64,000 nucleotides of DNA from Amycolatopsis albispora (GTDB lineage: Bacteria; Actinomycetota; Actinomycetes; Mycobacteriales; Pseudonocardiaceae): assembly GCF_003312875.1 (NCBI RefSeq), contig NZ_CP015163.1:1178001-1242000 (forward strand), written 5' to 3'. How positions within the stretch are numbered: position 1 is the first letter of the stretch; every line of letters starts with the position of its first letter. Below are positions 16,286 to 29,225 of this stretch, piece after piece. Both the position numbers and the translations under genes were made by a program. Under the pieces are notes generated by a model. It was not told where the DNA came from. It worked only from the letters and a program-made list of their open reading frames with translations, and made no database searches.

Positions 16286-16795
16286 TCAACCAGGTAGGGC
16301 GAAGAGTTCGCCCTGCACCGGCGCCTCCTCCACGTCCGCCTTCCCGGAGGCGGCCTTCGCCTCCCCGGGCGCGGCGACGTCGGCGGCGGGCGGCTCGGCG
16401 GGTGGTTCGGCTGGGGCCTGGGCGCACCACTGCTCCAGCGCCTCGAGCGACGCCGTGGCCGCCTCCCTGGCCGCTGGGTCCTCGTGCGGAGCGCCTGCCA
16501 GCGCCGCGCGCGCGGTGAACAGCAGTTTTTCGCGGTCCGCGGGGGAGAGCCAGCCGGTGCGGCGCCAGGTGTCGAGCCTCGCCCTGGCCTGGTCGGCCAG
16601 TTCGGCGAGCAGGGCGATGTCCTCTTCGTCCAGTTCGAGCACACCGGGCGGGGCGCCGAGCCCGCCGGCGGTGTAGGTGGCGGCGGCGGGCACCGACTCC
16701 GCGTAGGTGGCGGCGGCGTGGTCCTGGCCGCGCACTGCGGCTTCGGTGGCGCACCAGCTGGTGATGGTCGCAACGGCGTCGTCGAGCGGGGTCAT
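16286..16795 (-). CDS. Hypothetical Ala/Pro-rich acidic protein
   Basis: This 169-residue protein starts MTPLDDAVATITSWCATEAA. The central part (LDEEDIALLAELADQARARLDTWRRTGWLSPADREKLLFTARAAL, residues ~54-100) is helical, and the C-terminus is a Pro/Ala/Glu-rich low-complexity linker ending GELFALPG. There is no signal peptide, membrane span or known motif. Codon use is normal for the region, so it is probably real, but the function is unknown. Confidence 0.65.
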   Translation of the reverse strand: MTPLDDAVATITSWCATEAAVRGQDHAAATYAESVPAAATYTAGGLGAPPGVLELDEEDIALLAELADQARARLDTWRRTGWLSPADREKLLFTARAALAGAPHEDPAAREAATASLEALEQWCAQAPAEPPAEPPAADVAAPGEAKAASGKADVEEAPVQGELFALPG

Positions 16796-16886
16796 GGGCG
16801 GTCCCCTCTTCTCGGGTGCTGCCCCGATGGTGCCACCGCCCGCCCCCGGACCCGCGCCGGCGCCCCGGGAGTGTCGCCGATCCGCC

Positions 16887-17555
16887 TCACTCGGGCAGCA
16901 GCGACAGCACCTCCGAAACCGGCCGCAGGTGCTGGTTGAGGATGCGCGCCGCCTCCGGCTCGTCGTGCCGGGCGAGCGCGTCGACCAGGGCGCGGTGCTC
17001 GGCGTTGATCACGGTCAGCCTGTCCGGCCTGGCCTGCAGCGCCCGCACGGCGACCCGCTGCTGCCGCGAGCGCAGCGTGTCGTACAGCTCGGTGAGCACG
17101 GAGTTCCCGGCGGCGTTCACCATCGCCCGGTGGAAGGTGCGGTCCAGGCCGGACACCTCGAACCAGTCACCCGCCTCGCCCGCGCTTTCCATCGCCTCCA
17201 GCAGCTCCGGCATCGGTTCCGGCACGCCGATCCGGTTCGCGCACAACGCCGAGATCGCGTGCCCTTCGATCAGCCGCCGGGTCTGGTAGACCTCCTCCAG
17301 TTCCCGCGCGGTGACCGTCCTGACCTGTGCGCCCTTGCGCGGCAGCAGGCTGATGAACCGTTCGGCGGCCAGCCGGTGGAAGGCCTCGCGGACCGGGGTG
17401 CGCGACACCCCGACCACACCGGAGACCCAGTGCTCGTCGAGGAACCGCCCGGCCTCGATCTCGCCGGAGATGATCCCGTCGCGCAGCCAGGTGTACACCC
17501 GGTCGCGCGCGGGCCCGCCCGCCGCAGGGGCGGGGTCCGGTGCGGTCCTGGTCAT
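16887..17555 (-). CDS. GntR-family regulator, FCD (FadR-like) subfamily
   Basis: The 222-residue protein has an N-terminal winged HTH (RVYTWLRDGIISGEIEAGRFLDEHWVSGVVGVSRTPVREAFHRLAAERFI) and a C-terminal all-helical FCD ligand domain with metal-binding-type histidines (FHRAMVNAAGN, VINAEHRALVDAL). It is divergent from the aldolase/MFS/nitrilase operon, and an inverted repeat with GTGTAT/ATACAC arms lies in the intergenic region. It most likely represses that operon and itself until an organic-acid inducer is present. Confidence 0.9.
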   Translation of the reverse strand: MTRTAPDPAPAAGGPARDRVYTWLRDGIISGEIEAGRFLDEHWVSGVVGVSRTPVREAFHRLAAERFISLLPRKGAQVRTVTARELEEVYQTRRLIEGHAISALCANRIGVPEPMPELLEAMESAGEAGDWFEVSGLDRTFHRAMVNAAGNSVLTELYDTLRSRQQRVAVRALQARPDRLTVINAEHRALVDALARHDEPEAARILNQHLRPVSEVLSLLPE

Positions 17556-17598
17556 GAAGCTCCCCTCGTCGGGAGCGATCGTACACCCTGGACATCTC

Positions 17599-17619
17599 GT
17601 GTATCCGTCATGTATACAC
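17599..17619. promoter_or_regulatory. GntR operator candidate between the FCD regulator and aldolase operon
   Basis: GTGTAT and ATACAC arms are symmetric about 17609, and the right arm lies in the perfect palindrome TGTATACA. A TTGACA box is at 17629-17634. This element differs in spacing from the oxalate-region operator. Confidence 0.5.
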
Positions 17620-17659
17620 AGACTCCACTTGACACAGTGGAAGCCTTCCGGAGGTACGC

Positions 17660-18418
17660 ATGGGCCGCAAAACCGCTGATCGGCGCTATGCCGTCTGGCT
17701 GTCCGACCCGAGCTTCGCGGCCGCGGAGATCGCCCGCGGCATCGGCTACGGCGCGGTGGTGCTGGACATCGAGCACGGCGCGTTCGACCTGGCCGACCTC
17801 GAGCGGTTCATCCCGTTCGCCCGCGCGCTCGGCATGGAGGTGCTGGCCAAGGTGCTCGGCCCGGAACGCGGCCCGATCCAGCAGGCACTGGACTTCGGCG
17901 CCGACGCGGTGGTCGTCCCGCACGTGGAGAACGCCGCGCACGCCAAGGCGGTCACCGCGTTCGCGAAGTTCCCGCCGCTGGGCGACCGCAGCTTCGCCGG
18001 CGGCCGCACCACCGGCTACGGCGGGTTCACCGACGAGTGGGTGCGCGAGCAGGACACCCGCACGCGCTGCCTGCCGATGATCGAGGACGCCGGTGCCATC
18101 GAGGAGATCGCCGAAATCCTCGCACTGGACACAGTGGACGGTGTGTTCGTCGGCCCGTCCGACCTCTCGCTGCGGCGCGAGCGCGGGGCCTACGCGCGCA
18201 CCGACGGCGACTTCGCCGACCTGGCCCGGATCGCCGAAGCGGCGGCCGCGGCGGGCAAGCCGTGGGTGCTGCCCGCGTGGAGCCAGGCCGAGAAGGAGTT
18301 CGCCGCGCGCCACGGCGCCGACCAGCTCGCGCTGATCATGCAGCACGGCGCGCTCGCCGCCGGGTTCGCCGCGCCCTTCGAGCAGATGGCCGCCATCGAC
18401 GCGGAAGTGCGGCCGTGA
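17660..18418 (+). CDS. HpcH/HpaI-family aldolase
   Basis: This 252-residue class II (metal-dependent) aldolase resembles 4-hydroxy-2-oxoheptanedioate and 2-dehydro-3-deoxyglucarate aldolases. Motifs include YGAVVLDIEHGAFDL (catalytic-site Glu-His), GADAVVVPHVENAAHA, CLPMIED (metal-binding Glu) and DGVFVGPSDLS. It cleaves or forms a hydroxy-oxo acid, usually releasing pyruvate. ATG 17660 has a GGAGG ribosome site. It is the first gene of a tightly overlapping operon with an organic-anion MFS transporter and a carbon-nitrogen hydrolase. Confidence 0.88.
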   Translation: MGRKTADRRYAVWLSDPSFAAAEIARGIGYGAVVLDIEHGAFDLADLERFIPFARALGMEVLAKVLGPERGPIQQALDFGADAVVVPHVENAAHAKAVTAFAKFPPLGDRSFAGGRTTGYGGFTDEWVREQDTRTRCLPMIEDAGAIEEIAEILALDTVDGVFVGPSDLSLRRERGAYARTDGDFADLARIAEAAAAAGKPWVLPAWSQAEKEFAARHGADQLALIMQHGALAAGFAAPFEQMAAIDAEVRP

Positions 18419-19731
18419 CCACCGCCAAGGCCGCGGTGAAGACCGGACGCGCCCGCTGGGGCATCGCGGGCGTGCTGGGCGTGGGCATGTTCGTCAACTA
18501 CATCGACCGCGTGAACCTGTCGATCGCCGCGCCCGAGATCATGCGGGACTTCGAGATCAGCGCGTCGCAGATGGGCCTGCTGTCCTCGGCGTTCCTGTGG
18601 ACCTACGCGATGCTGCAGCTGCCGATCGGCTCGATCGTCGACCGGATCGGCGTGCGCTGGGTGAACCGGGTCGCGGCCGCGCTGTGGGCGGTGGCGTCGT
18701 TCGCCTCGGCCGCGGCGGGCGGGCTCGGGCTGCTGCTCGCGTCGCGGCTGGTGCTCGGCGTCGGTGAGGCGCCGACGATCCCGGCGGGCTGGAAGGCGAT
18801 CGGCCAGTGGTTCCCCCGGCAGGAACGCGGCACCGCCACAGCGATCTTCGACGGCTGCGCCAAGGCTTCCAACGTGCTGGGCATCCCGGTGATGGCCTTC
18901 CTGGTCACCACCTTCAGCTGGCACGCGGCCTTCCTGTTCACCGGTGCGCTCAGCGTCGCGTACCTGCTGGTGTGGTGGTTCCTCTACCTGACACCGAAGC
19001 AGGCGCTCGCGCGCGGCAGGCTCAGCGAGGCCGAATACGCCTACCTGCGCGAAAACGGTGCCGAGGACGAGGACGCGACCAACAGCGGTTCGTCGCTGCG
19101 CGGGCTCGGTTACCTGCTGCGGCGCCGCAAGACCTGGGGGCTCGCGCTCGGTTACGCCTCCTACACCTACGCCTACTACGTGCTGCTCACCTGGCTGCCC
19201 GGTTACCTGGAAAAGCAGTTCGGGGTGAAGCTGCTGGCGGGCGGCGTGTACACGATGATCCCGTGGCTGGTGGCGGTCGCCGCGCAGTTCCTCATCGCCG
19301 GGGTGGTGATGGACCGGCTGATCGCGCGCAGCGGTGACGAGACGAAGGTGCGGCGGATCGTGCTCGTGGTGAGCATGCTGGTCTCGCTCTCGGTGGCGGG
19401 CGCCGCGTACGCCGATTCGGTCGCCGTCGCGCTGGTGTTCCTGTCGATCGGCGCGGCCGGGCTCGCCGTCTCGGTGCCCGCGGGCGCCAGCATCGTCGCC
19501 CTGATCGCACCGGCGGGCTTCACCGGCACGCTCGGCGGCATCGTCAACTTCGTGGCGAACCTGCTCGGCATCGCCGCGCCCATCGTCACCGGCGCGGTGG
19601 TCGACGTGACCGGCTCCTTCGCCGGTGCCTTCCTGGTCACCGGTGTGGTGCTGGTGGCCGGAATCCTGTGTTACACCCTGGTACTGGGCCGGATCGAACC
19701 GATGCCTGCCCCCGATGCGGAAAGAGGCTGA
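18415..19731 (+). CDS. MFS transporter, anion:cation symporter (ACS) family
   Basis: The 438-residue protein has 12 membrane helices. FVNYIDRVNLSIAAPEIMRDF in helix 1 and its loop and DRIGVRWVNR in loop 2-3 are typical of the ACS family (glucarate, hexuronate, tartrate and phthalate porters). The GTG at 18415 overlaps the aldolase stop (GTGA), indicating translational coupling. It probably imports the organic acid that the operon degrades; the exact substrate is unknown. Confidence 0.9.
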   Translation: MTTAKAAVKTGRARWGIAGVLGVGMFVNYIDRVNLSIAAPEIMRDFEISASQMGLLSSAFLWTYAMLQLPIGSIVDRIGVRWVNRVAAALWAVASFASAAAGGLGLLLASRLVLGVGEAPTIPAGWKAIGQWFPRQERGTATAIFDGCAKASNVLGIPVMAFLVTTFSWHAAFLFTGALSVAYLLVWWFLYLTPKQALARGRLSEAEYAYLRENGAEDEDATNSGSSLRGLGYLLRRRKTWGLALGYASYTYAYYVLLTWLPGYLEKQFGVKLLAGGVYTMIPWLVAVAAQFLIAGVVMDRLIARSGDETKVRRIVLVVSMLVSLSVAGAAYADSVAVALVFLSIGAAGLAVSVPAGASIVALIAPAGFTGTLGGIVNFVANLLGIAAPIVTGAVVDVTGSFAGAFLVTGVVLVAGILCYTLVLGRIEPMPAPDAERG

Positions 19732-19734
19732 TTC

Positions 19735-20529
19735 ATGGTGCACGTCGCCGTCGCGCAGTTCGCCCCCGGCGAGGACAAGCGGGCGAACCTGGCGGAGGTC
19801 ACCCGGCTGGTGGACGAGGCGGTCGCGCGGGGCGCCCGGGTGGTGGTGCTGCCCGAGTACGCCATGTTCACCGTGCCCGCGATGGACGAGCGGTTCGTCG
19901 AAGCCGCCGAGCCGCTGGAGGGGGAGTGGGTCTCCGGACTGCGCGCGCTGGCCGCCGAGCGCCGGGTCACCCTGGTCGCGGGCGTGAACGAGACGCTGCC
20001 CGGCACCGGCCGCATCGCGAACACGCTGGTCGCCGCGGGCGCGGACGGTTCGATCGCCGCGCTCTACCGCAAGCTGCACCTCTACGACGCCTTCGGCTTC
20101 CGCGAGTCCGACTTCGTGCGTGCCGGAGAGATCGAGGTGCCCGAGACCTTCACCGTCGACGGCCTCACCTTCGGCCTGCAGACCTGCTACGACCTGCGGT
20201 TCCCCGAGGTGACGCGACGGCTGGTGGACGCGGGCGCCGACGTGGTGCTGCTGCCGGCCGAGTGGGTGCCCGGCCCGCTCAAGGAGGACCACTGGACCAC
20301 GCTCATCCGCGCGCGGGCCATCGAGAACACGGTGTACGTCGCCGCGGCTGGCCAGTGCGCGCCGACCGGTTCGGGCAACAGCCTGATCGCCGACCCGATG
20401 GGCGTGGTGCTCACCGCGCTGGGGGAGCGGACCGCGAGCGCGGGTGCCGAACTGACCAGGGAGCGGCTCGACGAGGTGCGGGCGAAGAACCCGGCGCTGC
20501 GCCTGCGGCGGTTCAAGATCACCGCCTGA
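19735..20529 (+). CDS. Carbon-nitrogen hydrolase (nitrilase superfamily)
   Basis: This 264-residue enzyme carries the nitrilase-superfamily triad: Glu in VVLPEYAMF, Lys in YRKLHLYDAF and Cys in FGLQTCYDLRFPE. The length and FRESDF segment resemble omega-amidase/Nit2-like enzymes that hydrolyse carboxylic amides such as oxoacid amides. It starts three bases after the transporter stop and so is the third gene of the GntR-controlled operon. The combination with a 2-oxo-acid aldolase suggests that the pathway substrate carries an amide or that an amide is released along the way, which is inference only. Confidence 0.88.
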   Translation: MVHVAVAQFAPGEDKRANLAEVTRLVDEAVARGARVVVLPEYAMFTVPAMDERFVEAAEPLEGEWVSGLRALAAERRVTLVAGVNETLPGTGRIANTLVAAGADGSIAALYRKLHLYDAFGFRESDFVRAGEIEVPETFTVDGLTFGLQTCYDLRFPEVTRRLVDAGADVVLLPAEWVPGPLKEDHWTTLIRARAIENTVYVAAAGQCAPTGSGNSLIADPMGVVLTALGERTASAGAELTRERLDEVRAKNPALRLRRFKITA

Positions 20530-20558
20530 GCCGATCCCGATCAGTTCCGATCATGCGT

Positions 20559-20588
20559 TTGACTTCCCTCGGTGGTCTGGACCAAGTT
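20559..20588 (+). promoter_or_regulatory. Promoter with DasR-like site upstream of the GH64 gene
   Basis: A TTGACT -35 box (20559-20564) is followed by the palindrome TGGTCTGGACCA (20573-20584), one base from the DasR core TGGTCTAGACCA, overlapping the spacer and presumed -10 (CAAGTT, 20583-20588). The layout matches that upstream of the chitinase gene at 30673. Confidence 0.5.
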
Positions 20589-20634
20589 GTTGGTTAGTTT
20601 CTGTCCGGTCCCCGTACTGTCGAGGAGTCAAGCC

Positions 20635-21828
20635 ATGATCTCTCGCCGCGCCTTCATCGGCGGTTCCGCCGCGGCGCTGGCCGGTGTCGCGCTGAGCCGG
20701 TTCGCGCCGGCGTCGGCCGCCACACCGGAGACGTTCAACCTGAGCATCCGCAACGAGTCCGGCTCCGGGACCGCGTTCGCCTACGTCACCGGGCTGTCCG
20801 ACGGGAAGCCGGTTTTTGTCAAGGAGGGCGGGGCCACCTACTTCCCGCCGTCGCCGGGCGCGCCGAACTCGCCGCTGGGCGAGGACTGCGCGATCCCGCT
20901 CGGCGGGCCCGGCAGCACCACGTCGGTCCGCGTGCCACGCATGTACGGCGCGCGGATCTACGTGGTCACGGGGGAGAAGATGACCTTCTTCGTCAACCCG
21001 GGCCCGAACGTGGTGCACCCGAGCTTCCTCAATCCCGACGACCCGAACTACGCGCTGGACTGGTCGTTCGCGGAGTTCACCTTCAACGAGGCGGAGCTGT
21101 TCGTCAACGTCAGCTACGTGGACTTCGTGGCGGCGCCGCTGGCGCTCGGGCTGACCACGCTGTCCGGGGCGTCCGACAGCGTGCCCGGCCTGCCCGCCGG
21201 TGCGCTGGACGAGGTCTGCTCGGCGCTGGAGGCACAGGCGGCCAAGGACGGCGCACCGTGGGGCAAGCTGATCCAGAAAGCCGGTGACGGCCGGAACCTG
21301 CGGGCGATGAGCGCGCACTACCAGGCCGCGGAGTTCTCCGACTACTTCGCCGGGTACGTGGACGAGGTGTGGGCCAAGTACGCCGGCGGTCCGCTGACCG
21401 TGGACACGCAGGCCTCGTGGGGCAAGGTGACCGCGCGGGTCGAGGGCGACGTGCTGAAGTTCGACAACGGCGAGACCTTCGCCAAGCCGAGCACCGCGGA
21501 CATCCTCAGCTGCGACTCGGGCCCGTTCGCCCTGGACGGCGCCAGCGACGTGCGGAAGGCGATCATCCCCCGGTTGGCGGCTTCGCTGAACCGCACCACG
21601 CTGCGCGACAACGCCGACCAGCCGAACGGGGAGAAGCCGGAGAACTTCTACCGGACGGAGCGGACGAACCACTACGCGCGCATCGTGCACGGGCTGCTGC
21701 CGGACAACCGGGGCTACGCCTTCCCGTACGACGACGTCACCTCCACCGGCGGCCCGGACTTCAGCGGCGCGGTACGAGCCGGTGACCCGGACACCCTCAC
21801 CATCACCCTGAAGTCCCTGCACACCTGA
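20635..21828 (+). CDS. Secreted GH64 beta-1,3-glucanase-like protein
   Basis: This 397-residue protein begins with a twin-arginine signal peptide (ISRRAFIGGSAAALAGVALS). The mature part resembles glycoside hydrolase family 64 (laminaripentaose-producing beta-1,3-glucanase): RMYGARIYVVTGEKMTFFVN, SFAEFTFNEAELFVNVSYVDFV (Glu-rich catalytic region) and KLIQKAGDGRNLRAMS, with HYARIVHGLLPDNRGYAFPYDDV near the end. No extra carbohydrate-binding module is seen. It would hydrolyse fungal or plant beta-1,3-glucan outside the cell. GAGGAG lies seven bases before ATG 20635, and a DasR-like element is in the promoter. Confidence 0.88.
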   Translation: MISRRAFIGGSAAALAGVALSRFAPASAATPETFNLSIRNESGSGTAFAYVTGLSDGKPVFVKEGGATYFPPSPGAPNSPLGEDCAIPLGGPGSTTSVRVPRMYGARIYVVTGEKMTFFVNPGPNVVHPSFLNPDDPNYALDWSFAEFTFNEAELFVNVSYVDFVAAPLALGLTTLSGASDSVPGLPAGALDEVCSALEAQAAKDGAPWGKLIQKAGDGRNLRAMSAHYQAAEFSDYFAGYVDEVWAKYAGGPLTVDTQASWGKVTARVEGDVLKFDNGETFAKPSTADILSCDSGPFALDGASDVRKAIIPRLAASLNRTTLRDNADQPNGEKPENFYRTERTNHYARIVHGLLPDNRGYAFPYDDVTSTGGPDFSGAVRAGDPDTLTITLKSLHT

Positions 21829-21839
21829 CGCGACGCCGA

Positions 21840-21894
21840 TGTCACGAATGTGGCTTTCGAGACGCCAGACGTCTCGAAAGCCACATTCGTGACA
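21840..21894. repeat. Dispersed palindromic repeat, copy 2 (convergent junction hairpin)
   Basis: A perfect 25-bp stem (21840-21864 with 21870-21894) and a 5-nt loop fill almost the whole gap between the stops of the GH64 gene (21828) and the convergent SpoIIE gene (21897). Stem sequence is as in the 16168 copy; the loop differs. Confidence 0.88.
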
Positions 21895-21896
21895 CC

Positions 21897-24227
21897 TCAG
21901 TCGAGTTGGATGCCGACGATGCAGGTGTCGTCGTCGGTGTCGGCGTTGCTGTGGGTGAGCAGGGTGTCCAGCGTGGCTTCGAGCGAGTCCGCCGGGGTCT
22001 CGGCCAGGGTGAGCAGCTGCGCGATGGCCTCGTCGATGGACCGGCCCTTCCGCTCGATCAGGCCGTCGGTGTAGAGCAGCAGGATGTCCGACGGCGCCAG
22101 CTGCACGCTCTGCTCCTCGTACTCGGCCGCCGCCGTGGCGCCGAGGAGGATGCCGCCGATCATCGGCTGGCAGCTCGCCCGCCGCTCCCGGATCAGCACC
22201 GGCGGCAGGTGCCCGGCCCGCGCCCACCGCAGCACGCGCGTCGCCGGGTCGTAGATGCCGCACACCGCGGTCGCGATCACCCGTTTCGCCAGGTGGTGCG
22301 CCACCAGGTTCAGCCAGGTGAGCAGCTGCGCCGGACCGGCGCCGGTGGCGGCCAGCCCGCGCAGCGCGTTCCGCAGCACCACCATGCCGGTCGCCGCTTC
22401 GATGCCGTGCCCGGCGATGTCGCCGACCGAGAGCAGGATCTGCTTCGACGGCAGGGTCACCGCGTCGTACCAGTCGCCGCCGACGAGCTGGTCGTTTTCG
22501 GCGGGACGGTAGTGCACGGCCACGCGCAGCCCGGCGGTCGCGATCGGGTCGGGCGCGGTCGGCATGATCGCGCGCTGCAGGTGCAGGGCCAGCCGGTTGC
22601 GCTCGGCGGACTGCTGCTCGCTGTGCGCCAGCTGGTCCCGCGTGGCCGCCAGCGCCACCTCGGTCCAGTGCTGCGCCGAGATGTCCTGGTACGCCCCGCG
22701 CACGGTGAGCAGCCGCCCGTCCGCGTCGAGCACCGGATCGGCGATCACCCGGATGTGCCGCGAGATGCCGTCCGGCCGCTGCAGCCGGAACGCCGTGGAC
22801 GCGGGCCGCCGGTGGTGTAGCAGGGTGCGCAGGAACCGGCCGATGGCGATCGCGTCGTCGGGGTCGGCGTGCGCGGACAACCGTTGCAGCGCAATGGGTT
22901 CCGCCGTCACCGGCAGCCCGTACAACGCGAAGACCTCGGTGTTCCAGGCGATTTCACCGGTGACCGCGTTCTCCTCGAACCCGCCGATCCGGCCGAGCCG
23001 CTGCGCGTGCTGCAGCAGGCTGGCCAGCCGCGCCGTCTCGTCCTGCACGCGCCAGACCAGCAGCACCGCGTCGCCGTGACGGCTGACGCTGATGCCCGCG
23101 GTCAGCGTCACCGGCACCTGGTCCACCAGCGTGGTGAGCGTGGTCTGCCTGGTGCGGAACGGCTCACCGGTGGCGTGCACGTGCTCGACCTTGTCGTACA
23201 ACCCGCTTTTCCCGGCCACCATCGGGTACACCTCGAGCAGCCGCGCGCCGACCACGGCGTTGCGCGGCCGCCCGGCGGGATCGGCGAAGGCGGCGTTGGC
23301 GTGGTGGATGCGGAAGTCCAGCAGCCCGCCGTCGGGACCGAGTTCGGGCAGCAGCACCAGCGCCGGGTCGAGCACCGCGTCCGCGACGGCCACCAGCCGG
23401 GCCGCACCGGGTTCCCCGGCGGGCGAGACGGCCGGGGCGTCCAGGGTGTGCGCGCACAGGCCGGCCAGCGCTTCGAGCTGCCGCTCGATCTGCCGCGGCT
23501 GCCTGGCCAGCGGCTCCGGCCAGCAGACCTCCAGCACCCCGAGGATGCGGCCGCCCGCGTCGGCGGGCACGGTCACCCGCGCGCCCGCTACCTCCCGCTG
23601 GCCGATCGACGGGGTGGTGAGCTGCTCCAGCCAGACCAGGCGGCGTTCGGTGAGCGCCTGGCGTGCCGGGGTGACCGGTCCCGGCGGCACGTACCGCCAC
23701 CGCCCCGCTTCCTCCGCGGTGAGCCCGGCGAAACCCGCCAGTGAAAGGGAACCGTCCGCGCCCGCGGCCCAGATCGCCACCGCGGTCGCGCCCAGCGGGG
23801 CGAGCGCGTGCGCCAGCAGCGATTCGGCGACGGCCTGCGCGTCCGACGCCGCCGACACCCCGCTTTCCGCGCTGCGCAGGCGAACCGCCGCCGACGGACC
23901 CGGTTCCCGCGCGGCGGCCGTCGCGACCAGCTCGTCCGCCGCCTCGCCCAGCTTGTCGCGCGAGGACTGGTTGATGATGTCCGCGGCCAGTTCCAGTTGC
24001 GGCACCCCGGCCCGCCCGGCCAGTTCCGCCAGCTGCCGCGCGGCCTGCGACGGTCCACAGTGGAGCCTTTCCACCAGGATGCCCTTGGCCAGCTCGACCA
24101 GCGCCCTGCCCTCGGCCTCGGCGTGCGCCTGCCGGACCTCGGCCCGCAGCCGCTCGACGGTGGCCGCGAGCCTGCTCAGGTCCGCGGTGTCGGCGGTCTC
24201 GGCGGTGTCGGTTTTCGGATCGGCCAC
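21897..24227 (-). CDS. ANTAR-GAF-PAS-SpoIIE phosphatase
   Basis: The 776-residue signalling protein has, in order, an ANTAR-like helical domain (about 25-95; GRALVELAKGILVERLHCGPSQAARQL), a GAF-like region (about 135-275), two PAS-like regions (about 285-395 and 405-520, the latter with YGLPVTAEPIALQRLSAHADPDD and a PAC-like GAYQDIS) and a C-terminal SpoIIE/PP2C phosphatase (GGDWYDAV, GDIAGHGIEAATGM, YTDGLIERKGRSIDEA, DDTCIVGIQLD). It presumably dephosphorylates a STAS antagonist. GTG 24227 follows directly on the kinase stop, with GGAGG inside the kinase end, so the two genes are coupled. A STAS protein upstream at 28853-29221 is a plausible substrate. Confidence 0.9.
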   Translation of the reverse strand: MADPKTDTAETADTADLSRLAATVERLRAEVRQAHAEAEGRALVELAKGILVERLHCGPSQAARQLAELAGRAGVPQLELAADIINQSSRDKLGEAADELVATAAAREPGPSAAVRLRSAESGVSAASDAQAVAESLLAHALAPLGATAVAIWAAGADGSLSLAGFAGLTAEEAGRWRYVPPGPVTPARQALTERRLVWLEQLTTPSIGQREVAGARVTVPADAGGRILGVLEVCWPEPLARQPRQIERQLEALAGLCAHTLDAPAVSPAGEPGAARLVAVADAVLDPALVLLPELGPDGGLLDFRIHHANAAFADPAGRPRNAVVGARLLEVYPMVAGKSGLYDKVEHVHATGEPFRTRQTTLTTLVDQVPVTLTAGISVSRHGDAVLLVWRVQDETARLASLLQHAQRLGRIGGFEENAVTGEIAWNTEVFALYGLPVTAEPIALQRLSAHADPDDAIAIGRFLRTLLHHRRPASTAFRLQRPDGISRHIRVIADPVLDADGRLLTVRGAYQDISAQHWTEVALAATRDQLAHSEQQSAERNRLALHLQRAIMPTAPDPIATAGLRVAVHYRPAENDQLVGGDWYDAVTLPSKQILLSVGDIAGHGIEAATGMVVLRNALRGLAATGAGPAQLLTWLNLVAHHLAKRVIATAVCGIYDPATRVLRWARAGHLPPVLIRERRASCQPMIGGILLGATAAAEYEEQSVQLAPSDILLLYTDGLIERKGRSIDEAIAQLLTLAETPADSLEATLDTLLTHSNADTDDDTCIVGIQLD

Positions 24228-28742
<4,515 letters not shown>

Positions 28743-28852
28743 GCCACAACCCCGCTTCGAATCGGCCGGTCGCGGCCGGGACCGGCGGCACCGCGGTTCA
28801 ACTTACCGCCGCCGCGACCGGTTCGGGTCAGGCGATTACTGGCGCGAGTGGG

Positions 28853-29221
28853 TTAATTCCGGCCGAGCGCTTCTTCACGGGTGCGGTAGACGTCGAGCAC
28901 CTCGGTCAGCCCGGTGATTTCCAGCGGGCGGAGGGTGGCGGTGCCGCCCGCGACCACGCGCAGTTCGGTGGCTTCCCCGGCTTCGTCGCGCAGCGAGACC
29001 ATGGCCTCCAGCCCGGCCGACGCCAGGAACACCACGTCGGTCAGGTCCAGGACGAGCCGGGACGGCCGCTCCCGCAGCACTTCGGCACCCGCGGCCCGCA
29101 CGCGGGGCGCGGTGAGCAGGTCGATTTCGCCGCCCACCACCACGAGCACCGTGGCGCCGAGCCGCTCCGTCCGCACGGACAGGGGAGGGCCCTCGCTGGA
29201 CGCCATCACGTCGGAAGTCAC
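28853..29221 (-). CDS. STAS-domain anti-sigma factor antagonist
   Basis: This ~122-residue STAS protein (SpoIIAA/RsbV type) has [24 protein letters not shown] and [22 protein letters not shown]; the serine in FLASAG is the expected phosphorylation site. GTG 29221 is preferred because GGGAGG lies eight bases before it; ATG 29206 is an alternative. Its start lies five bases past the stop of the upstream DUF3800-like gene. Through its position upstream of the hybrid kinase and SpoIIE phosphatase genes it may be the phosphatase substrate in one partner-switching module; no anti-sigma kinase is visible. Confidence 0.85.
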   Translation of the reverse strand: MTSDVMASSEGPPLSVRTERLGATVLVVVGGEIDLLTAPRVRAAGAEVLRERPSRLVLDLTDVVFLASAGLEAMVSLRDEAGEATELRVVAGGTATLRPLEITGLTEVLDVYRTREEALGRN

Positions 29222-29225
29222 GCGG

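Noticed and set aside
17599..17619. GTGTAT/ATACAC dyad as a seventh copy of the oxalate operator
   Set aside because: The spacing and core differ from CMTACNGYATRC, and a separate FCD GntR gene is directly adjacent.
21840..21894. Palindromic repeats as inverted ends of an insertion sequence
   Set aside because: Both arms lie within 55 bp, there is no transposase between copies, and no target-site duplication is evident.
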